A stretch of DNA of 64,000 nucleotides from Streptomyces pyxinicus (GTDB lineage: Bacteria > Actinomycetota > Actinomycetes > Streptomycetales > Streptomycetaceae): the NCBI RefSeq assembly GCF_024753135.1, contig NZ_JANUGP010000009.1, forward strand, positions 62,001 through 126,000, written 5' to 3'. The notes under the pieces are model-generated. The model was not told where the DNA came from. It saw only the letters and a list, made by a program, of their open reading frames with translations, and ran no database searches. The translations under genes were made by a program, and so were the position numbers. Positions within the stretch are counted from its first letter, which is position 1, and the number at the start of each line of letters is the position of its first letter. Of this stretch, positions 35,805-46,895 are shown piece after piece.

Positions 35805-36518
35805 ATGACTGCGTCCGCCTCCGACGCGCCCCGGGACTCGCAGGCCACCGGCCGCGGTCCCGTCGCGCTCTCCTTGCCGCACCCGGTGAAGCCCCATCTG
35901 CGGGGCTGGCTGCATCTCGGCATGTTCCCGGCCGTACTCATCGCGGGTCTCGTCCTCACGGCGCTCGCCGACTCCGGCAGAGGCCGGATCGCCTGCGGTA
36001 TCTACGTCCTGACGGCCTGTCTGCTCTTCGGTGTCAGCGCGCTCTACCACCGGGGCGACTGGAGCCCCCGGATGGACGGCGTCCTGCGCCGCCTCGACCA
36101 CGCCAACATCTTCCTGATCATCGCGGGCACCTACACCCCGCTGACCCTGCTGCTCCTGCCGAGCGGCCAAGGCCAGTGGCTGCTGTGGGGGATCTGGGCC
36201 GCCGCCGCGGCCGGCATCGTCTTCCGCGTCTTCTGGGTCGGCGCCCCGCGCTGGCTCTACACGCCCTGCTATCTCGCGATGGGCTGGGCGGCCGTGTTCT
36301 ACCTCCCCGACTTCCTGCGCACCGGCGGCATCGCCGTCCTGGTCCTGGTGGTCGTGGGCGGCCTGCTCTACAGCGCGGGCGGGGTGGTCTACGGCATCAA
36401 GCGGCCCAACCCGTCACCGCGCTGGTTCGGCTTCCACGAGGTCTTCCACTCCTTCACCCTGGCCGCGTTCGTCGTCCACTACGTCGGCATCTCGCTGGTC
36501 GCCTACCAGCACGCCTGA
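35805..36518 (+). CDS. trhA: Hemolysin III / TrhA family membrane protein
   Basis: 237 residues with seven predicted membrane helices and the family motifs ALYHRGDW, DHANIFLIIAGTYTP and GFHEVFHSFTLAAFVVHY; the His/Asp cluster is the putative metal site of the PAQR-like superfamily. TrhA proteins affect membrane fluidity rather than being true hemolysins. ATG 35805 was chosen; an ATG three codons upstream is possible. Confidence 0.92.
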   Translation: MTASASDAPRDSQATGRGPVALSLPHPVKPHLRGWLHLGMFPAVLIAGLVLTALADSGRGRIACGIYVLTACLLFGVSALYHRGDWSPRMDGVLRRLDHANIFLIIAGTYTPLTLLLLPSGQGQWLLWGIWAAAAAGIVFRVFWVGAPRWLYTPCYLAMGWAAVFYLPDFLRTGGIAVLVLVVVGGLLYSAGGVVYGIKRPNPSPRWFGFHEVFHSFTLAAFVVHYVGISLVAYQHA

Positions 36519-36557
36519 TCCCCGTCCCCCGCGTCCGTCGCGGCCGGGCGCGGGACA

Positions 36558-37208
36558 ATGTCCACCATGCCGGCCGCACGATCCCGCACCTCCGCCCCCG
36601 CCGCCCCCGCCTCCTCCTCCGGGCCCCGGCCGGGGCTGCGCGAGCGCAAGAAGCTCAGGACCCGGGAAGCGATCCGGGCGGCGACGTACGCGCTGGTCGA
36701 GGAGCGGGGCTACGACGCCGCCACCGTCGAGCGGATCGCCGAGCGGGCCGAGGTCTCGCCGTCGACCGTCCTGCGCTACTTCCCGGCCCGGGAGGACATC
36801 GTCCTCGCCGACGAGGACGACACCCTCCTCCTGGAGGAGGTCCGGCGGCGCCCCGCCGACGAACCCTGGCCGGACACCGTCCGCCAGGTGCTGCGCCGGG
36901 CCGTACGCCACGGCATCGACACGGACGAGCACACCGCGCGGCTGCGCGCCCGCCTGATGGTGCAGGTCCCGGCGGTGCGCTCCCGGATGCGGGAGAGCAT
37001 GTCGGCCACCGGCCGCACGCTCGGCCGGGCCGTCGCCGAGCGCACCGGCCGCGACCCCGACGACCTGGAGGTGCGGGCCTACGCCACCGCCCTGACCGGC
37101 ACCCTGCTGGAGACCTCCCTGTACTGGGCCGAGCACGGCCACCGGGACGACCTCACGGCCCTGGTCGACCGCGCCCTCGACGCCCTCCCGCCCGGCAAGG
37201 ACCACTGA
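36558..37208 (+). CDS. TetR-family transcriptional regulator
   Basis: 216 residues. After a Pro/Ala/Ser-rich N-terminal tail of about 25 residues comes the helix-turn-helix (RTREAIRAATYALVEERGYD with AEVSPSTVLRYFPAREDIVL). The C-terminal domain (about 95-205) is typical of Streptomyces TetR proteins. It follows the hemolysin III gene by 39 bp on the same strand. Targets are unknown. Confidence 0.92.
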   Translation: MSTMPAARSRTSAPAAPASSSGPRPGLRERKKLRTREAIRAATYALVEERGYDAATVERIAERAEVSPSTVLRYFPAREDIVLADEDDTLLLEEVRRRPADEPWPDTVRQVLRRAVRHGIDTDEHTARLRARLMVQVPAVRSRMRESMSATGRTLGRAVAERTGRDPDDLEVRAYATALTGTLLETSLYWAEHGHRDDLTALVDRALDALPPGKDH

Positions 37209-37257
37209 GGCCCGAAAGCACTGCGGGCGAGCCATCCCGCCATGCCATCCTGACGGG

Positions 37258-37989
37258 GTGAACGGACCCGAGATCCACGTCGAAGTCGCCCCCGCCCTGC
37301 ACCTGTTCGTCCCGGCCGGCCGGCGCGCCGGCGCCACGGCACTGGTCACGGACGGCGTCTCGACCCTCGGCCACGTCGTGGAGTCCCTCGGCGTCCCGCT
37401 CACCGAGGTCGGCACCCTGCTCGTGGACGGCCGCGCGGTACCGGTCTCACACGTCCCGCGAGCCGGCGAGCAGGTCACGGTACGGCCGGTCGAGCGCCCC
37501 CAGCGGGTGCCGGGCGCCCCGCTGCGCTTCCTCCTCGACGTCCACCTCGGTACCCTCGCCCGCCGGATGCGCCTGCTCGGCATCGACACCGCCTACGAGT
37601 CGGCCGACATCGGCGACCCGGCGCTCGCCGCCCGCTCGGCCGCCGAGCAGCGGGTCATGCTCAGCCGCGACCGGGGCCTGCTGCGCCGCCGCGAGCTGTG
37701 GGCCGGCGCCTTCGTCTACAGCACCCGCCCCGACGACCAACTGCCCGACATCCTCGACCGCTTCGCCCCCGACCTCGCCCCCTGGACCCGCTGCACCGCC
37801 TGCAACGGCCTGCTCACCGAGGCCACCAAGGAAGAGGTCGCCGACCAGCTCAAGAGCGGCACCCACCGCTCCTACGACGTCTTCGCCCGCTGCACCGCCT
37901 GCGGCCGCGCCTACTGGAAGGGCGCCCACCACGAGCAGCTTGAGGCGGTCGTGGCGCGGGCGTTGAGCATGCGTACCCAGCGCGACTGA
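37258..37989 (+). CDS. Mut7-C RNase domain protein with ubiquitin-like N-terminus
   Basis: 243 residues from GTG 37258. Residues about 1-85 look like a ubiquitin-like/ThiS-fold Mut7-C partner domain (HLFVPAGRRAG; LVDGRAVPVSHV). Residues about 90-235 are the Mut7-C PIN-like RNase domain, with FLLDVHLGTLARRMRLLGID, the Asp in MLSRDRGLLRRR, and a C-terminal zinc ribbon of two CxxC pairs (CTACNG, CTACGRAYW). Predicted to be an RNA-processing nuclease; substrate unknown. Confidence 0.9.
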   Translation: MNGPEIHVEVAPALHLFVPAGRRAGATALVTDGVSTLGHVVESLGVPLTEVGTLLVDGRAVPVSHVPRAGEQVTVRPVERPQRVPGAPLRFLLDVHLGTLARRMRLLGIDTAYESADIGDPALAARSAAEQRVMLSRDRGLLRRRELWAGAFVYSTRPDDQLPDILDRFAPDLAPWTRCTACNGLLTEATKEEVADQLKSGTHRSYDVFARCTACGRAYWKGAHHEQLEAVVARALSMRTQRD

Positions 37990-38099
37990 GCACCGGCGCC
38001 GATCCCCGGTACAGGGCGGCGCGCTGGAATGAGGGTGTGGACGCGCGGTTCACGCTGGGCGCACTGATCCTCAGCGGCGCCCGACACGCCCTCCCGGGC

Positions 38100-40127
<2,028 letters not shown>

Positions 40128-40251
40128 GCGATCCACCCTCTCACAGCGTCTGCCTCGACCGGCGAAACCCTCACGGGCCCTCCTCGCTTGGCCGAATTGC
40201 GCGTGTGAGCCATCAAGGCTGGGTATTCCTCACGGCCGCCACCTCCAGCTG

Positions 40252-40268
40252 TAATAGAAGATGTATTA
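40252..40268. promoter_or_regulatory. AT-rich inverted repeat before vapB
   Basis: TAATA (40252-40256) and TATTA (40264-40268) are separated by 7 bases, in an unusually AT-rich patch just upstream of the antitoxin ribosome-binding site GGAGG. It is a plausible autoregulatory operator or -10 region for the vapBC pair. Confidence 0.45.
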
Positions 40269-40279
40269 GAGTGGAGGAC

Positions 40280-40543
40280 ATGAAGCCGACCCGAGCCGGG
40301 ACCACCGAGAACATCTCCGTGTCCATGCCCGCCGAGTTGGTCAGTGAGCTCCGCTCCCGGACCGGCCGCAGGGGACTGTCCGGCTACATCACCGAGGCTG
40401 TCAGACATCAGCTCGCCATGGACGGGCTCGCCGAGATCGTCGCGGCCCATGAGGAGGAGCACGGCGCGCTCACCGAGCAGGAGATCGAAGTCGCCCGACG
40501 CGAGCTGTTCGGAGACGAGAACGCCGGGCGGGGCGCCGCGTGA
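40280..40543 (+). CDS. Ribbon-helix-helix antitoxin (VapB-like)
   Basis: 87 residues from ATG 40280 (GGAGG at 40273-40277). The N-terminal ribbon-helix-helix is ENISVSMPAELVSELRSRTG with GLSGYITEAVRHQL. The acidic helical C-terminus (AHEEEHGALTEQEIEVARRE) should bind the toxin. Its stop overlaps the PIN-domain start (GTGA), typical of an antitoxin-toxin operon. The pair lies inside a duplicated patch of the DUF255 gene. Confidence 0.88.
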   Translation: MKPTRAGTTENISVSMPAELVSELRSRTGRRGLSGYITEAVRHQLAMDGLAEIVAAHEEEHGALTEQEIEVARRELFGDENAGRGAA

Positions 40544-40947
40544 AGGAGCAGCCGGCCCGCTCGCTGGTGCTCGACTCCGAGGCGCTCTCCCTGCTGCTGC
40601 GCAACGACCGCGAGATGGCGGCTCGCATCGAGGCGTCCCGCCAGGTCGGGGTTCCCGTCCTGGTGTCCGCGCTGACCATCGTCGAAGCCGTACACGGAAA
40701 GACCGATGTTGCGCGGTTGAAGTGGGTGCTCTCCCGGCTGCGGGTGGAACCGGTCAGCCAAGAGGACTCCCAGACCGCGGTGGAACTGCTTCAGGACGCA
40801 GGCGGCCTGCATGGGCACAAGTACGCGATCGACGCCCTCGTCGCCGCGCTCGCGCTCCGCGTCCCGGCCCCCATGATCGTCCTGACTTCCGACCGCGACG
40901 ACTGGTCGAAGCTCTGCGGGAACCGTGTGATCATCAAAGAGGTGTGA
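40540..40947 (+). CDS. PIN-domain toxin (VapC-like)
   Basis: 135 residues. The acidic PIN-nuclease residues are visible: D12 in LVLDSEALS, E49 in TIVEAVHG, D98 in KYAIDALVAA and D118 in LTSDRDDW. VapC toxins cut specific RNAs, often tRNA or rRNA, when the antitoxin is lost. It overlaps the antitoxin by 4 bp. The RNA target cannot be told from sequence. Confidence 0.9.
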   Translation: MKEQPARSLVLDSEALSLLLRNDREMAARIEASRQVGVPVLVSALTIVEAVHGKTDVARLKWVLSRLRVEPVSQEDSQTAVELLQDAGGLHGHKYAIDALVAALALRVPAPMIVLTSDRDDWSKLCGNRVIIKEV

Positions 40948-40981
40948 GCACTGCCGACTGTCGGGTTCGCGAGTTCACCGT

Positions 40982-41069
40982 CACCGGTGACACGCGGAGT
41001 TCCCGACCGCCAGCAGCTCGGCCACATCCCGCCGCCGCGCCTCCTCGAAAGCCTCCGGTGTCCACAGCG
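40982..41069 (-). pseudogene. Decayed duplicate of DUF255 gene 5' segment
   Basis: About 87 bp match the intact gene at about 39973-40059 at roughly 80% identity; the last 40 bases are almost identical, including CGCCTCCTCGAAAGCCTCCG. In the minus-strand frame it still reads [14 protein letters not shown] and GNSACHR, where the intact gene has [14 protein letters not shown] and GYSACHW. It is a relic with no start of its own. With the intact gene it brackets the vapBC module. Confidence 0.8.
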
Positions 41070-41238
41070 CAGTAGGCCCGGCGCGATCAAGGCAGCCGTG
41101 CCCTTCCCCGTCACCACCGACCTGGGAACGCTCTGACCGCTCCCCCGGCCCGCCCGCATCGATCACGACCCCTCGCGCTCAAGCCCCCCGCCAAGGACAC
41201 TCGTACACACACGAGTTGCGGCCGGAGGGGGACGGGAC

Positions 41239-44200
41239 ATGCGGGACGGGCATCGGGTGGAGGCCGAGCGGCTGGTGGCGCGGGCCGTGGAGGAGGAGGT
41301 GCGGCGCTCCGGTGGCCGGATCGACGGTCAGCTGCTGCTGTCGCGGGCACGCGGCGCGCTGGACGCCATGGCCGAGTCGGCCGGTGAGGAGTACGCCGCC
41401 TACACGCGCGCGCTGGACGAGGCCGAGGAAGGCCGGCTGACCTTCGGCCGGCGTTACGCCCGTGCCGGTGGCAGGACCGCCCTGCTGGCGGCCGGCGTCG
41501 GCGCGGTCGCCGCCGCCGTCGCCGACCTCTCCCTGGGCACCGGCGCGGGCACCGCCATCGGCGCCGGTGCGGTCGCTGGTGTGGTGGGCGCCGCGGCGAC
41601 GGTAGTGAAGGTCGCCGGCACCCATCTCCCGGCCGCCCACCACCGCGCGGGCGAGGCCGGCCAGCCCGGCGGCCCCCAGCAGCTCCGGTTGCAGTGGCTG
41701 ACCGCGCTGGAGGTACGGGGCATCCGCCCGTTCCTCGACCAGCAGCGCGTGCTCAGCGCCTCCACCGGCCCGAAGAAGAAGACCGGCCCGGCGCTGCGCG
41801 GCGCGGACAAGAGCGCGGCGGCCCGCAGACGCACGGTGCTGGAGCAGTCGTTCGGCCAACTGCCCGAGCCGGACGGCCCCTTCGGCGGCCGGCGCCAGGA
41901 GCTGGCGCGGATCAGGCAGTGGGCGCAGGCGGCCCGGGCCACCACCGAGACCCGGCCGACGGTGGTCGTCCTGCACGGTGAACCCGGCTCCGGCCGCACC
42001 ACGCTCGCGGTGCACGCGGCACACGAGCTGCGGGACCACTTCCGGGGCGCGGTGGTCGTGGACCTGCGCGGCGCCAGCCAGGAGGAGCCGCCGCTCGGCA
42101 CCCGGGACGCCCTGCTACACCTGCTCAACCGGCTGGGCGCGCCCCGTGAGCAACTGCTGTTCCGGGAGCGGTCCACCGCCGACCAGCAGGTCAAGCGGCT
42201 CGGCGAGCTGTACCACCAGCACCTGACCGGTCTGCCCGTGACGATCGTGCTGGACGACGCCTCCGACCCGGAACAGGTGCGGGCGCTGGTCCCGGAACGT
42301 TCCGACAGCCTGGTCCTGGTCACCGCCCGGACAGCCCTGGAACTCCCGGCCGACCTCGCCGCCTGGGTGCACCGGCTGCCGGTGGAGCCGCTGGACGCGG
42401 CCGGCGCCGAGGACGTGCTGAGCGCCGCCGCCGAAGATTCCTCCGGGCCTTACGACGCCGAGTCCGCCGAGCGGGTGCGCGAGCTGTGCGGCGGGCTGCC
42501 GCTGGCGCTGCGGATCGCGGGCTCCGCGCTCGGGCCCCGCTCACCCCGTCAACTGGCCGCCGATCTCGCCGCGTACGGCCCGGTGGGCCCGGTGGAGCGC
42601 GCCCTGTGGCTGCGCTACACCGACCAGCGCGAGCCCGCCCGCCGGCTGCTGCGCAGGCTCGCCCTCGCGGGCCGCGCCTCGCTCGGCGCCGCCGCGGCGG
42701 CGGCCCTGCTCGCCACGGACGAGACCGAGGCCGGCCGGCAGCTCACGGCCCTGGCGGACGCGGGACTGATCGACCACGTGCGCGGCAGCCGCTACCGGCT
42801 GCACGACCTGGTGCGCGCCTTCGCCCAGGCCCGGCTCGCGGACGAGGAGGACCCGGCCGAGCGCGCGGCGGCGCAGGAACGGCTGATCGCGAACTACGCC
42901 GAGCTGGCCGACTCGGTGCTGCGCCTGGTCGACGGCAACATGTCGACCCGCTCGAACCAGTTCGGCTCGCACGGCTTCACCTCCCTCGACGAGGCCCTGC
43001 GCTGGCTGGACGACGAGTCCAGCTTCATCACGGCCACCCTGCGGCACGCGGAGGGCGTGGACCGGGCGGCCGTGCTGAACCTGCTCGGCGCGCTGTGCGA
43101 CTACTGCCTGCTGCGCGGCGACCTCTACCGCCTCGGCGAGATCAACGAACTGGCGCAGGCCGTGGACGAGGGGCTGCTGGTGCGCTCGGTGCAGTGGCGC
43201 ACCGGTATCGCGGCCCGGCAGCTCGGCGAGCTGGACAAGGCGCGCACCACGCTCACCTCGGTCGTGGACCTGTACCGGGAGGCCCACCACGACGCCGGTG
43301 CCGCCCGCGCCCTGACCTCCCTCGGCATCACCCTGCACCACCAGGGCAACCTCACCGAGGCGGCGGCGAGACTCCAGGAGTCACTGGACCTCCAGGCCGC
43401 GCCCGAACTGGCGACCGACCGGGCCTGGACGATGCACGCCCTCGCCGCGGTCCAGCGGGACCGCGCCCGGCTCTCGGAGGCACTGGACCTGCTGACCCGC
43501 TCACTGGTCCTGCACCGCGAGGGCGGCTCGGTGCACGGCGAGGCGTGGGCCCACTTCCAGCTCGGCCAGCTCGCCTTGCGGATGGGCGACGTGCCGCGCG
43601 CGGAGACGGAGCTGCGATCCGCCCTGGAGCGCTACGGCCGCACCCACGACGCCCGTGGCGAGGCCTGGGCGGGGACCCAGCTGGCCCGGGCCCGCCTGGT
43701 GGACGGTGATGCCACGGTGGCCGCGGAAGGCCTGCGGCAGGCAGCCGCCCGGCACCGCGAGAACGAGGACGCGCGCGGCGAGGCGTGGACGCTGTACTAC
43801 CTGGGGCAGGCGCTGGAGGAGGGCGGGAACCTGGACCAGGCGGTGCGCGACCTGGAGCGGTCCCGCACGATGTTCTCCCGGATGCGGGACGTCTACGGTC
43901 TGGCCTGCGCCCGGCACCATTCGGCCCGGGTCACCCGGGACCAGCGGGCCGCGCAGACCGGCTCGCTGCGCAACTCCGGCTTCGCCCGCCAGCTCCTCGT
44001 GGACGCCCGCGCCGACTTCCAGCGCATCGGCGTCGCCCACGGCGAGGCCTGGACCTGTCTGGAGCTGGCGGTGGTCGACGCCGGCAACGCCCGCACCCAG
44101 CAGGCGCTGGGCCTGTGCGACGAGGCCCTCGACCTGTTCACGTCCTACGGCGACCTGCGCGGCGAGGACTGGGCCCGCTTCCTGCGCTGCACCCTGCTTC

Positions 44201-44442
44201 CGTACGCCGCACCGGGCGGCGTCGAGATCGGCACGGCGGTGGCCCAGGAGGAACTGGCCCGCCTCGCCCGCGCCCCGCATCCGCTGCGCGACGAGAAGCT
44301 CACCGACTGCGCCACGGCCTACGCCCTGCTCCTGGAACGCGGCATCCAGCTGGAGGCCGGCTGGCAGGCCTGGCGCCTGGGCATGACCCCGAGCCGCCAC
44401 GCCCGGGAGGTGATGGGCGTACCGGTACGGACGACCGCGTAG
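41239..44442 (+). CDS. STAND-type ATPase with TPR repeats
   Basis: 1067 residues. The N-terminal part (1-75) is charged and helical. Residues 80-128 are a long Gly/Ala-rich hydrophobic hairpin that could enter the membrane. An NB-ARC-like module follows, with P-loop GEPGSGRTT (247-255), Walker B VTIVLDDASD and GLPLAL. About ten TPR-like units fill 560-1040, with periodic (H/R)GEAW motifs. The P-loop lysine is arginine (R253). STAND proteins are signal-sensing switches for regulation, cell death or defence. There is no obvious effector partner; the gene has a strong GGAGG leader and appears monocistronic. Confidence 0.85.
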   Translation: MRDGHRVEAERLVARAVEEEVRRSGGRIDGQLLLSRARGALDAMAESAGEEYAAYTRALDEAEEGRLTFGRRYARAGGRTALLAAGVGAVAAAVADLSLGTGAGTAIGAGAVAGVVGAAATVVKVAGTHLPAAHHRAGEAGQPGGPQQLRLQWLTALEVRGIRPFLDQQRVLSASTGPKKKTGPALRGADKSAAARRRTVLEQSFGQLPEPDGPFGGRRQELARIRQWAQAARATTETRPTVVVLHGEPGSGRTTLAVHAAHELRDHFRGAVVVDLRGASQEEPPLGTRDALLHLLNRLGAPREQLLFRERSTADQQVKRLGELYHQHLTGLPVTIVLDDASDPEQVRALVPERSDSLVLVTARTALELPADLAAWVHRLPVEPLDAAGAEDVLSAAAEDSSGPYDAESAERVRELCGGLPLALRIAGSALGPRSPRQLAADLAAYGPVGPVERALWLRYTDQREPARRLLRRLALAGRASLGAAAAAALLATDETEAGRQLTALADAGLIDHVRGSRYRLHDLVRAFAQARLADEEDPAERAAAQERLIANYAELADSVLRLVDGNMSTRSNQFGSHGFTSLDEALRWLDDESSFITATLRHAEGVDRAAVLNLLGALCDYCLLRGDLYRLGEINELAQAVDEGLLVRSVQWRTGIAARQLGELDKARTTLTSVVDLYREAHHDAGAARALTSLGITLHHQGNLTEAAARLQESLDLQAAPELATDRAWTMHALAAVQRDRARLSEALDLLTRSLVLHREGGSVHGEAWAHFQLGQLALRMGDVPRAETELRSALERYGRTHDARGEAWAGTQLARARLVDGDATVAAEGLRQAAARHRENEDARGEAWTLYYLGQALEEGGNLDQAVRDLERSRTMFSRMRDVYGLACARHHSARVTRDQRAAQTGSLRNSGFARQLLVDARADFQRIGVAHGEAWTCLELAVVDAGNARTQQALGLCDEALDLFTSYGDLRGEDWARFLRCTLLPYAAPGGVEIGTAVAQEELARLARAPHPLRDEKLTDCATAYALLLERGIQLEAGWQAWRLGMTPSRHAREVMGVPVRTTA

Positions 44443-44493
44443 TCGGGGCTGGGGAGCGCCCGGTATGCGGCGCCCGCCCCGTCGTACGGCCGC

Positions 44494-44748
44494 TCAGCCC
44501 CGCCCGGACGTGCCCCCGCCGACCGCCTCCGCCTTGCCGGCGTCCTCGGCGGAACCGTCGGAGGTGCCCGACTCCTTGAAGTCGACCTTCTGCATGTGCT
44601 TGCTCATCGACTTCATCAGCCCCCACACCGCCAGAGCCATCACCGCGAACACGATGAAGCCGAGGACGCCGGGGGTGACCTTGTTCTGGTCGACCTCCTT
44701 GGCGAGGGGGACCAGGTGCGTCACTGCCAGGCTCACGCTTGCGCTCAT
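44494..44748 (-). CDS. Small membrane protein downstream of mca
   Basis: 84 residues with one central transmembrane helix (GVLGFIVFAVMALAVWGLM) and a charged Ser/Gly-rich C-terminal tail. The ATG at 44748 follows the mca stop by a single base, so it is translationally coupled to mca. The family is found next to mca in Streptomyces as far as I recall; the function is unknown. Confidence 0.78.
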   Translation of the reverse strand: MSASVSLAVTHLVPLAKEVDQNKVTPGVLGFIVFAVMALAVWGLMKSMSKHMQKVDFKESGTSDGSAEDAGKAEAVGGGTSGRG

Positions 44749-44749
44749 G

Positions 44750-45631
44750 TCAGGCATTGTCCCGGATGCCCGCGAAGAGGTCGTCCTCGGGGAGGGAGGT
44801 GTCCACGAGAGACTTCGCCAGCTCGTACTCCTCGGTGGGCCAGACCTCCTTCTGGAGCTCCAGCGGGACCTTGAACCAGCCGCCGTCCGGGTCGATCTGC
44901 GTGGCGTGCGCGATCAGGGCCTTGTCGCGGATCTCGAAGAACTCGGCGCACGGGACGTGCGTGGTCAGCGTCCGCTCCGTGCGCTCGAACTCCTGCCACC
45001 GCTTCAGCCAGTCCCCGTACGGCGACTCCAGGCCCCGGTCGAGCAGGGCGTGGTGCAGGGCCTCGGTGCGGGGGCGGTTGAAGCCCTGGTTGTAGTACAG
45101 CTTCTGCGGCTGGAAGGCCGGCCCGAACTCCGCCTCGGGGTACTTCTCGGTGTCCGCCGCGCCCTCGAACGCCACCATGGAGATCTTGTGGGTCATGATG
45201 TGGTCGGGGTGCGGATAGCCGCCGTTCTCGTCGTAGGTGGTGATCACCTGCGGGCGGAAGGCGCGGATCCTGCGCACCAGCTCCCCGGCCGCCTTGTCGA
45301 CGTCCTCCAGCGCGAAGCAGCCCTCGGGCAGCGGAGGCAGCGGGTCGCCCTCCGGCAGCCCGGAGTCGACGAAACCGAGCCAGTCCTGCTTGACGCCGAG
45401 GATCTCCCTGGCCTCGTCCATCTCCTTCTTGCGCACCTCGTGGATGTGCTCCTCGATGTACGTGTCGCCCTGGAGCTTCGGATTGAGGATGGACCCGCGC
45501 TCTCCGCCGGTGCAGGTCACCACCAGCACGTCCACCCCCTCGGACACGTACTTCGCCATGGTCGCCGCGCCCTTGCTCGACTCGTCGTCGGGGTGCGCGT
45601 GAACGGCCATCAGTCGCAGCTGGTCAGTCAA
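44750..45631 (-). CDS. mca: Mycothiol S-conjugate amidase
   Basis: 293 residues, a LmbE-like zinc hydrolase that cleaves mycothiol S-conjugates to a mercapturic acid and GlcN-inositol in thiol-based detoxification. Zinc-site motifs are AHPDDESS (H13, D16 region) and GGYPHPDHIMTHK. CTGGERGSILNP and TYDENGGYPHPDH are typical of Mca rather than MshB. The start fitting the family N-terminus (TDQLRLMAVHAHPDD) is a TTG at 45631, an uncommon choice that would lower translation; the first in-frame ATG would cut into the conserved strand. Confidence 0.95.
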   Translation of the reverse strand: MTDQLRLMAVHAHPDDESSKGAATMAKYVSEGVDVLVVTCTGGERGSILNPKLQGDTYIEEHIHEVRKKEMDEAREILGVKQDWLGFVDSGLPEGDPLPPLPEGCFALEDVDKAAGELVRRIRAFRPQVITTYDENGGYPHPDHIMTHKISMVAFEGAADTEKYPEAEFGPAFQPQKLYYNQGFNRPRTEALHHALLDRGLESPYGDWLKRWQEFERTERTLTTHVPCAEFFEIRDKALIAHATQIDPDGGWFKVPLELQKEVWPTEEYELAKSLVDTSLPEDDLFAGIRDNA

Positions 45632-45664
45632 GACTCAATCCTCGTAAGTCGGCGCCCCGGTGTC

Positions 45665-45692
45665 TTCGGGTGCGATCGGCGGCTTCTATAGT
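45665..45692 (+). promoter_or_regulatory. Candidate promoter of DUF4307 gene
   Basis: A TATAGT hexamer (45687-45692) is a good -10 match in a GC-rich setting, about 90 bp before the DUF4307 start. The -35 candidate TTCGGG (45665-45670), 16 bp upstream, is weak. Confidence 0.35.
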
Positions 45693-45780
45693 GACCGAAT
45701 CGGGGGGCGAATAATTCCGGGGTCCTGCCCCTGGGCCCCTTTCGGGACATCCGTCCCGATCCCCTGCCGGGAGGACGATC

Positions 45781-46179
45781 ATGAGTACGGCGAGTACGCG
45801 GCTGCCCGAGGACCGCTACGGCCGCTCCTCGGACGAGCGCGCCGACCGCAAGCTCAGGATCGCCGCCATCGTGCTCGGCGGGGTCCTGCTCGCCCTGGTC
45901 GGCTATTTCGCCTACTACTACGTCGGGCGGAACGAGATCAGCGCCCAGGTCATCACCTTCAAGGCCACGGAGGACAAGGTCGAGGTGCACCTGGAGGTCC
46001 ACAAGGACTCCGGCGCCGACGGCTACTGCACCCTGCGTTCCCAGTCCGCGGACGGCGCCGAGGTCGGCCGGGCGGACTTCCGCTTCACCGGGTCGGCCAC
46101 GAGCATCGACAAGGTCGTCACGCTCCGTACGACGGCCAAGGGGACGACGGCCGAGCTGCTCGGCTGCCACGCGGGCTGA
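45781..46179 (+). CDS. DUF4307 membrane-anchored protein
   Basis: 132 residues, with a charged N-terminus (RYGRSSDERADRK), one transmembrane helix (IAAIVLGGVLLALVGYFAYYY), then a small beta-rich extracellular domain with two Cys (YCTL and LGCH) that could pair. This matches the DUF4307 family of actinobacteria. It is divergent from mca and upstream of greA; the ribosome-binding site is GGGAGGA. Function unknown. Confidence 0.88.
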   Translation: MSTASTRLPEDRYGRSSDERADRKLRIAAIVLGGVLLALVGYFAYYYVGRNEISAQVITFKATEDKVEVHLEVHKDSGADGYCTLRSQSADGAEVGRADFRFTGSATSIDKVVTLRTTAKGTTAELLGCHAG

Positions 46180-46370
46180 CCACGTCCCGGACACTCCCCG
46201 GGATCACCCGGAACACGTAGATGCTGACCTGCGTTGATGTGATTCTGATGGCTTATGTCCTCCCCCTTGCGCCGTTGAATTGTTAGGCTCGTGGTTTCGC
46301 CCATCCGAGAGGGAACATTCTTCTGGGTAGGGCGATGCTTTGTATTCCCAGTACCGACGAGGAGCACCCT

Positions 46371-46871
46371 GTGACCCAGACCAGCGAGAACGTCACCTGG
46401 CTGACCCAGGAGGCGTACAACAAGCTCAGGGACGAGCTTGAGTACCTTACTGGTCCTGCGCGCACGGAGATCGCCGCCAAGATCGCGGCCGCGCGCGAGG
46501 AGGGCGACCTGCGCGAGAACGGCGGGTACCACGCGGCCAAGGAGGAGCAGGGCAAGCAGGAACTGCGCGTGCGCCAGCTGACCCAGCTCCTTGAGAACGC
46601 CAAGGTCGGCGAGGCTCCGGCATCCGCCGACGGTGCCGTCGCGCCCGGCATGGTCGTCACGATCGCCTTCGATGGTGACGAGGACGACACCACTACGTTC
46701 CTGCTCGCCTCCCGCGAGTACGCGAGCGCCGACATCGAGACGTACTCCCCGCAGTCCCCGCTCGGCTCGGGCGTGATCGGCCACAAGGTCGGCGAGGACG
46801 CGCAGTACGAACTGCCGAACGGCAAGAAGGCCTCGGTGAAGATCTTGAAGGCCGAGCCCTACTCGGGCTGA
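46371..46871 (+). CDS. greA: Transcription elongation factor GreA
   Basis: 166 residues from GTG 46371 (GAGGAG upstream). The N-terminal coiled coil (LTQEAYNKLRDELEYL to RVRQLTQLLENAK) carries the acidic tip EEGDLRENGGYHAAKEEQ that reaches the RNA polymerase active site to promote cleavage of backtracked RNA. The C-terminal FKBP-like domain ends PNGKKASVKILK. It has its own promoter region and a terminator follows. Confidence 0.97.
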   Translation: MTQTSENVTWLTQEAYNKLRDELEYLTGPARTEIAAKIAAAREEGDLRENGGYHAAKEEQGKQELRVRQLTQLLENAKVGEAPASADGAVAPGMVVTIAFDGDEDDTTTFLLASREYASADIETYSPQSPLGSGVIGHKVGEDAQYELPNGKKASVKILKAEPYSG

Positions 46872-46895
46872 GCCCCCACCCTCTTCCCCTCTACG

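Noticed and set aside
41239-44442. Classification as a SARP pathway regulator
   Set aside because: It has the NB-ARC and TPR parts, but the N-terminal winged helix and BTAD domain of SARP proteins are absent; the N-terminus is a charged helix and hydrophobic hairpin.
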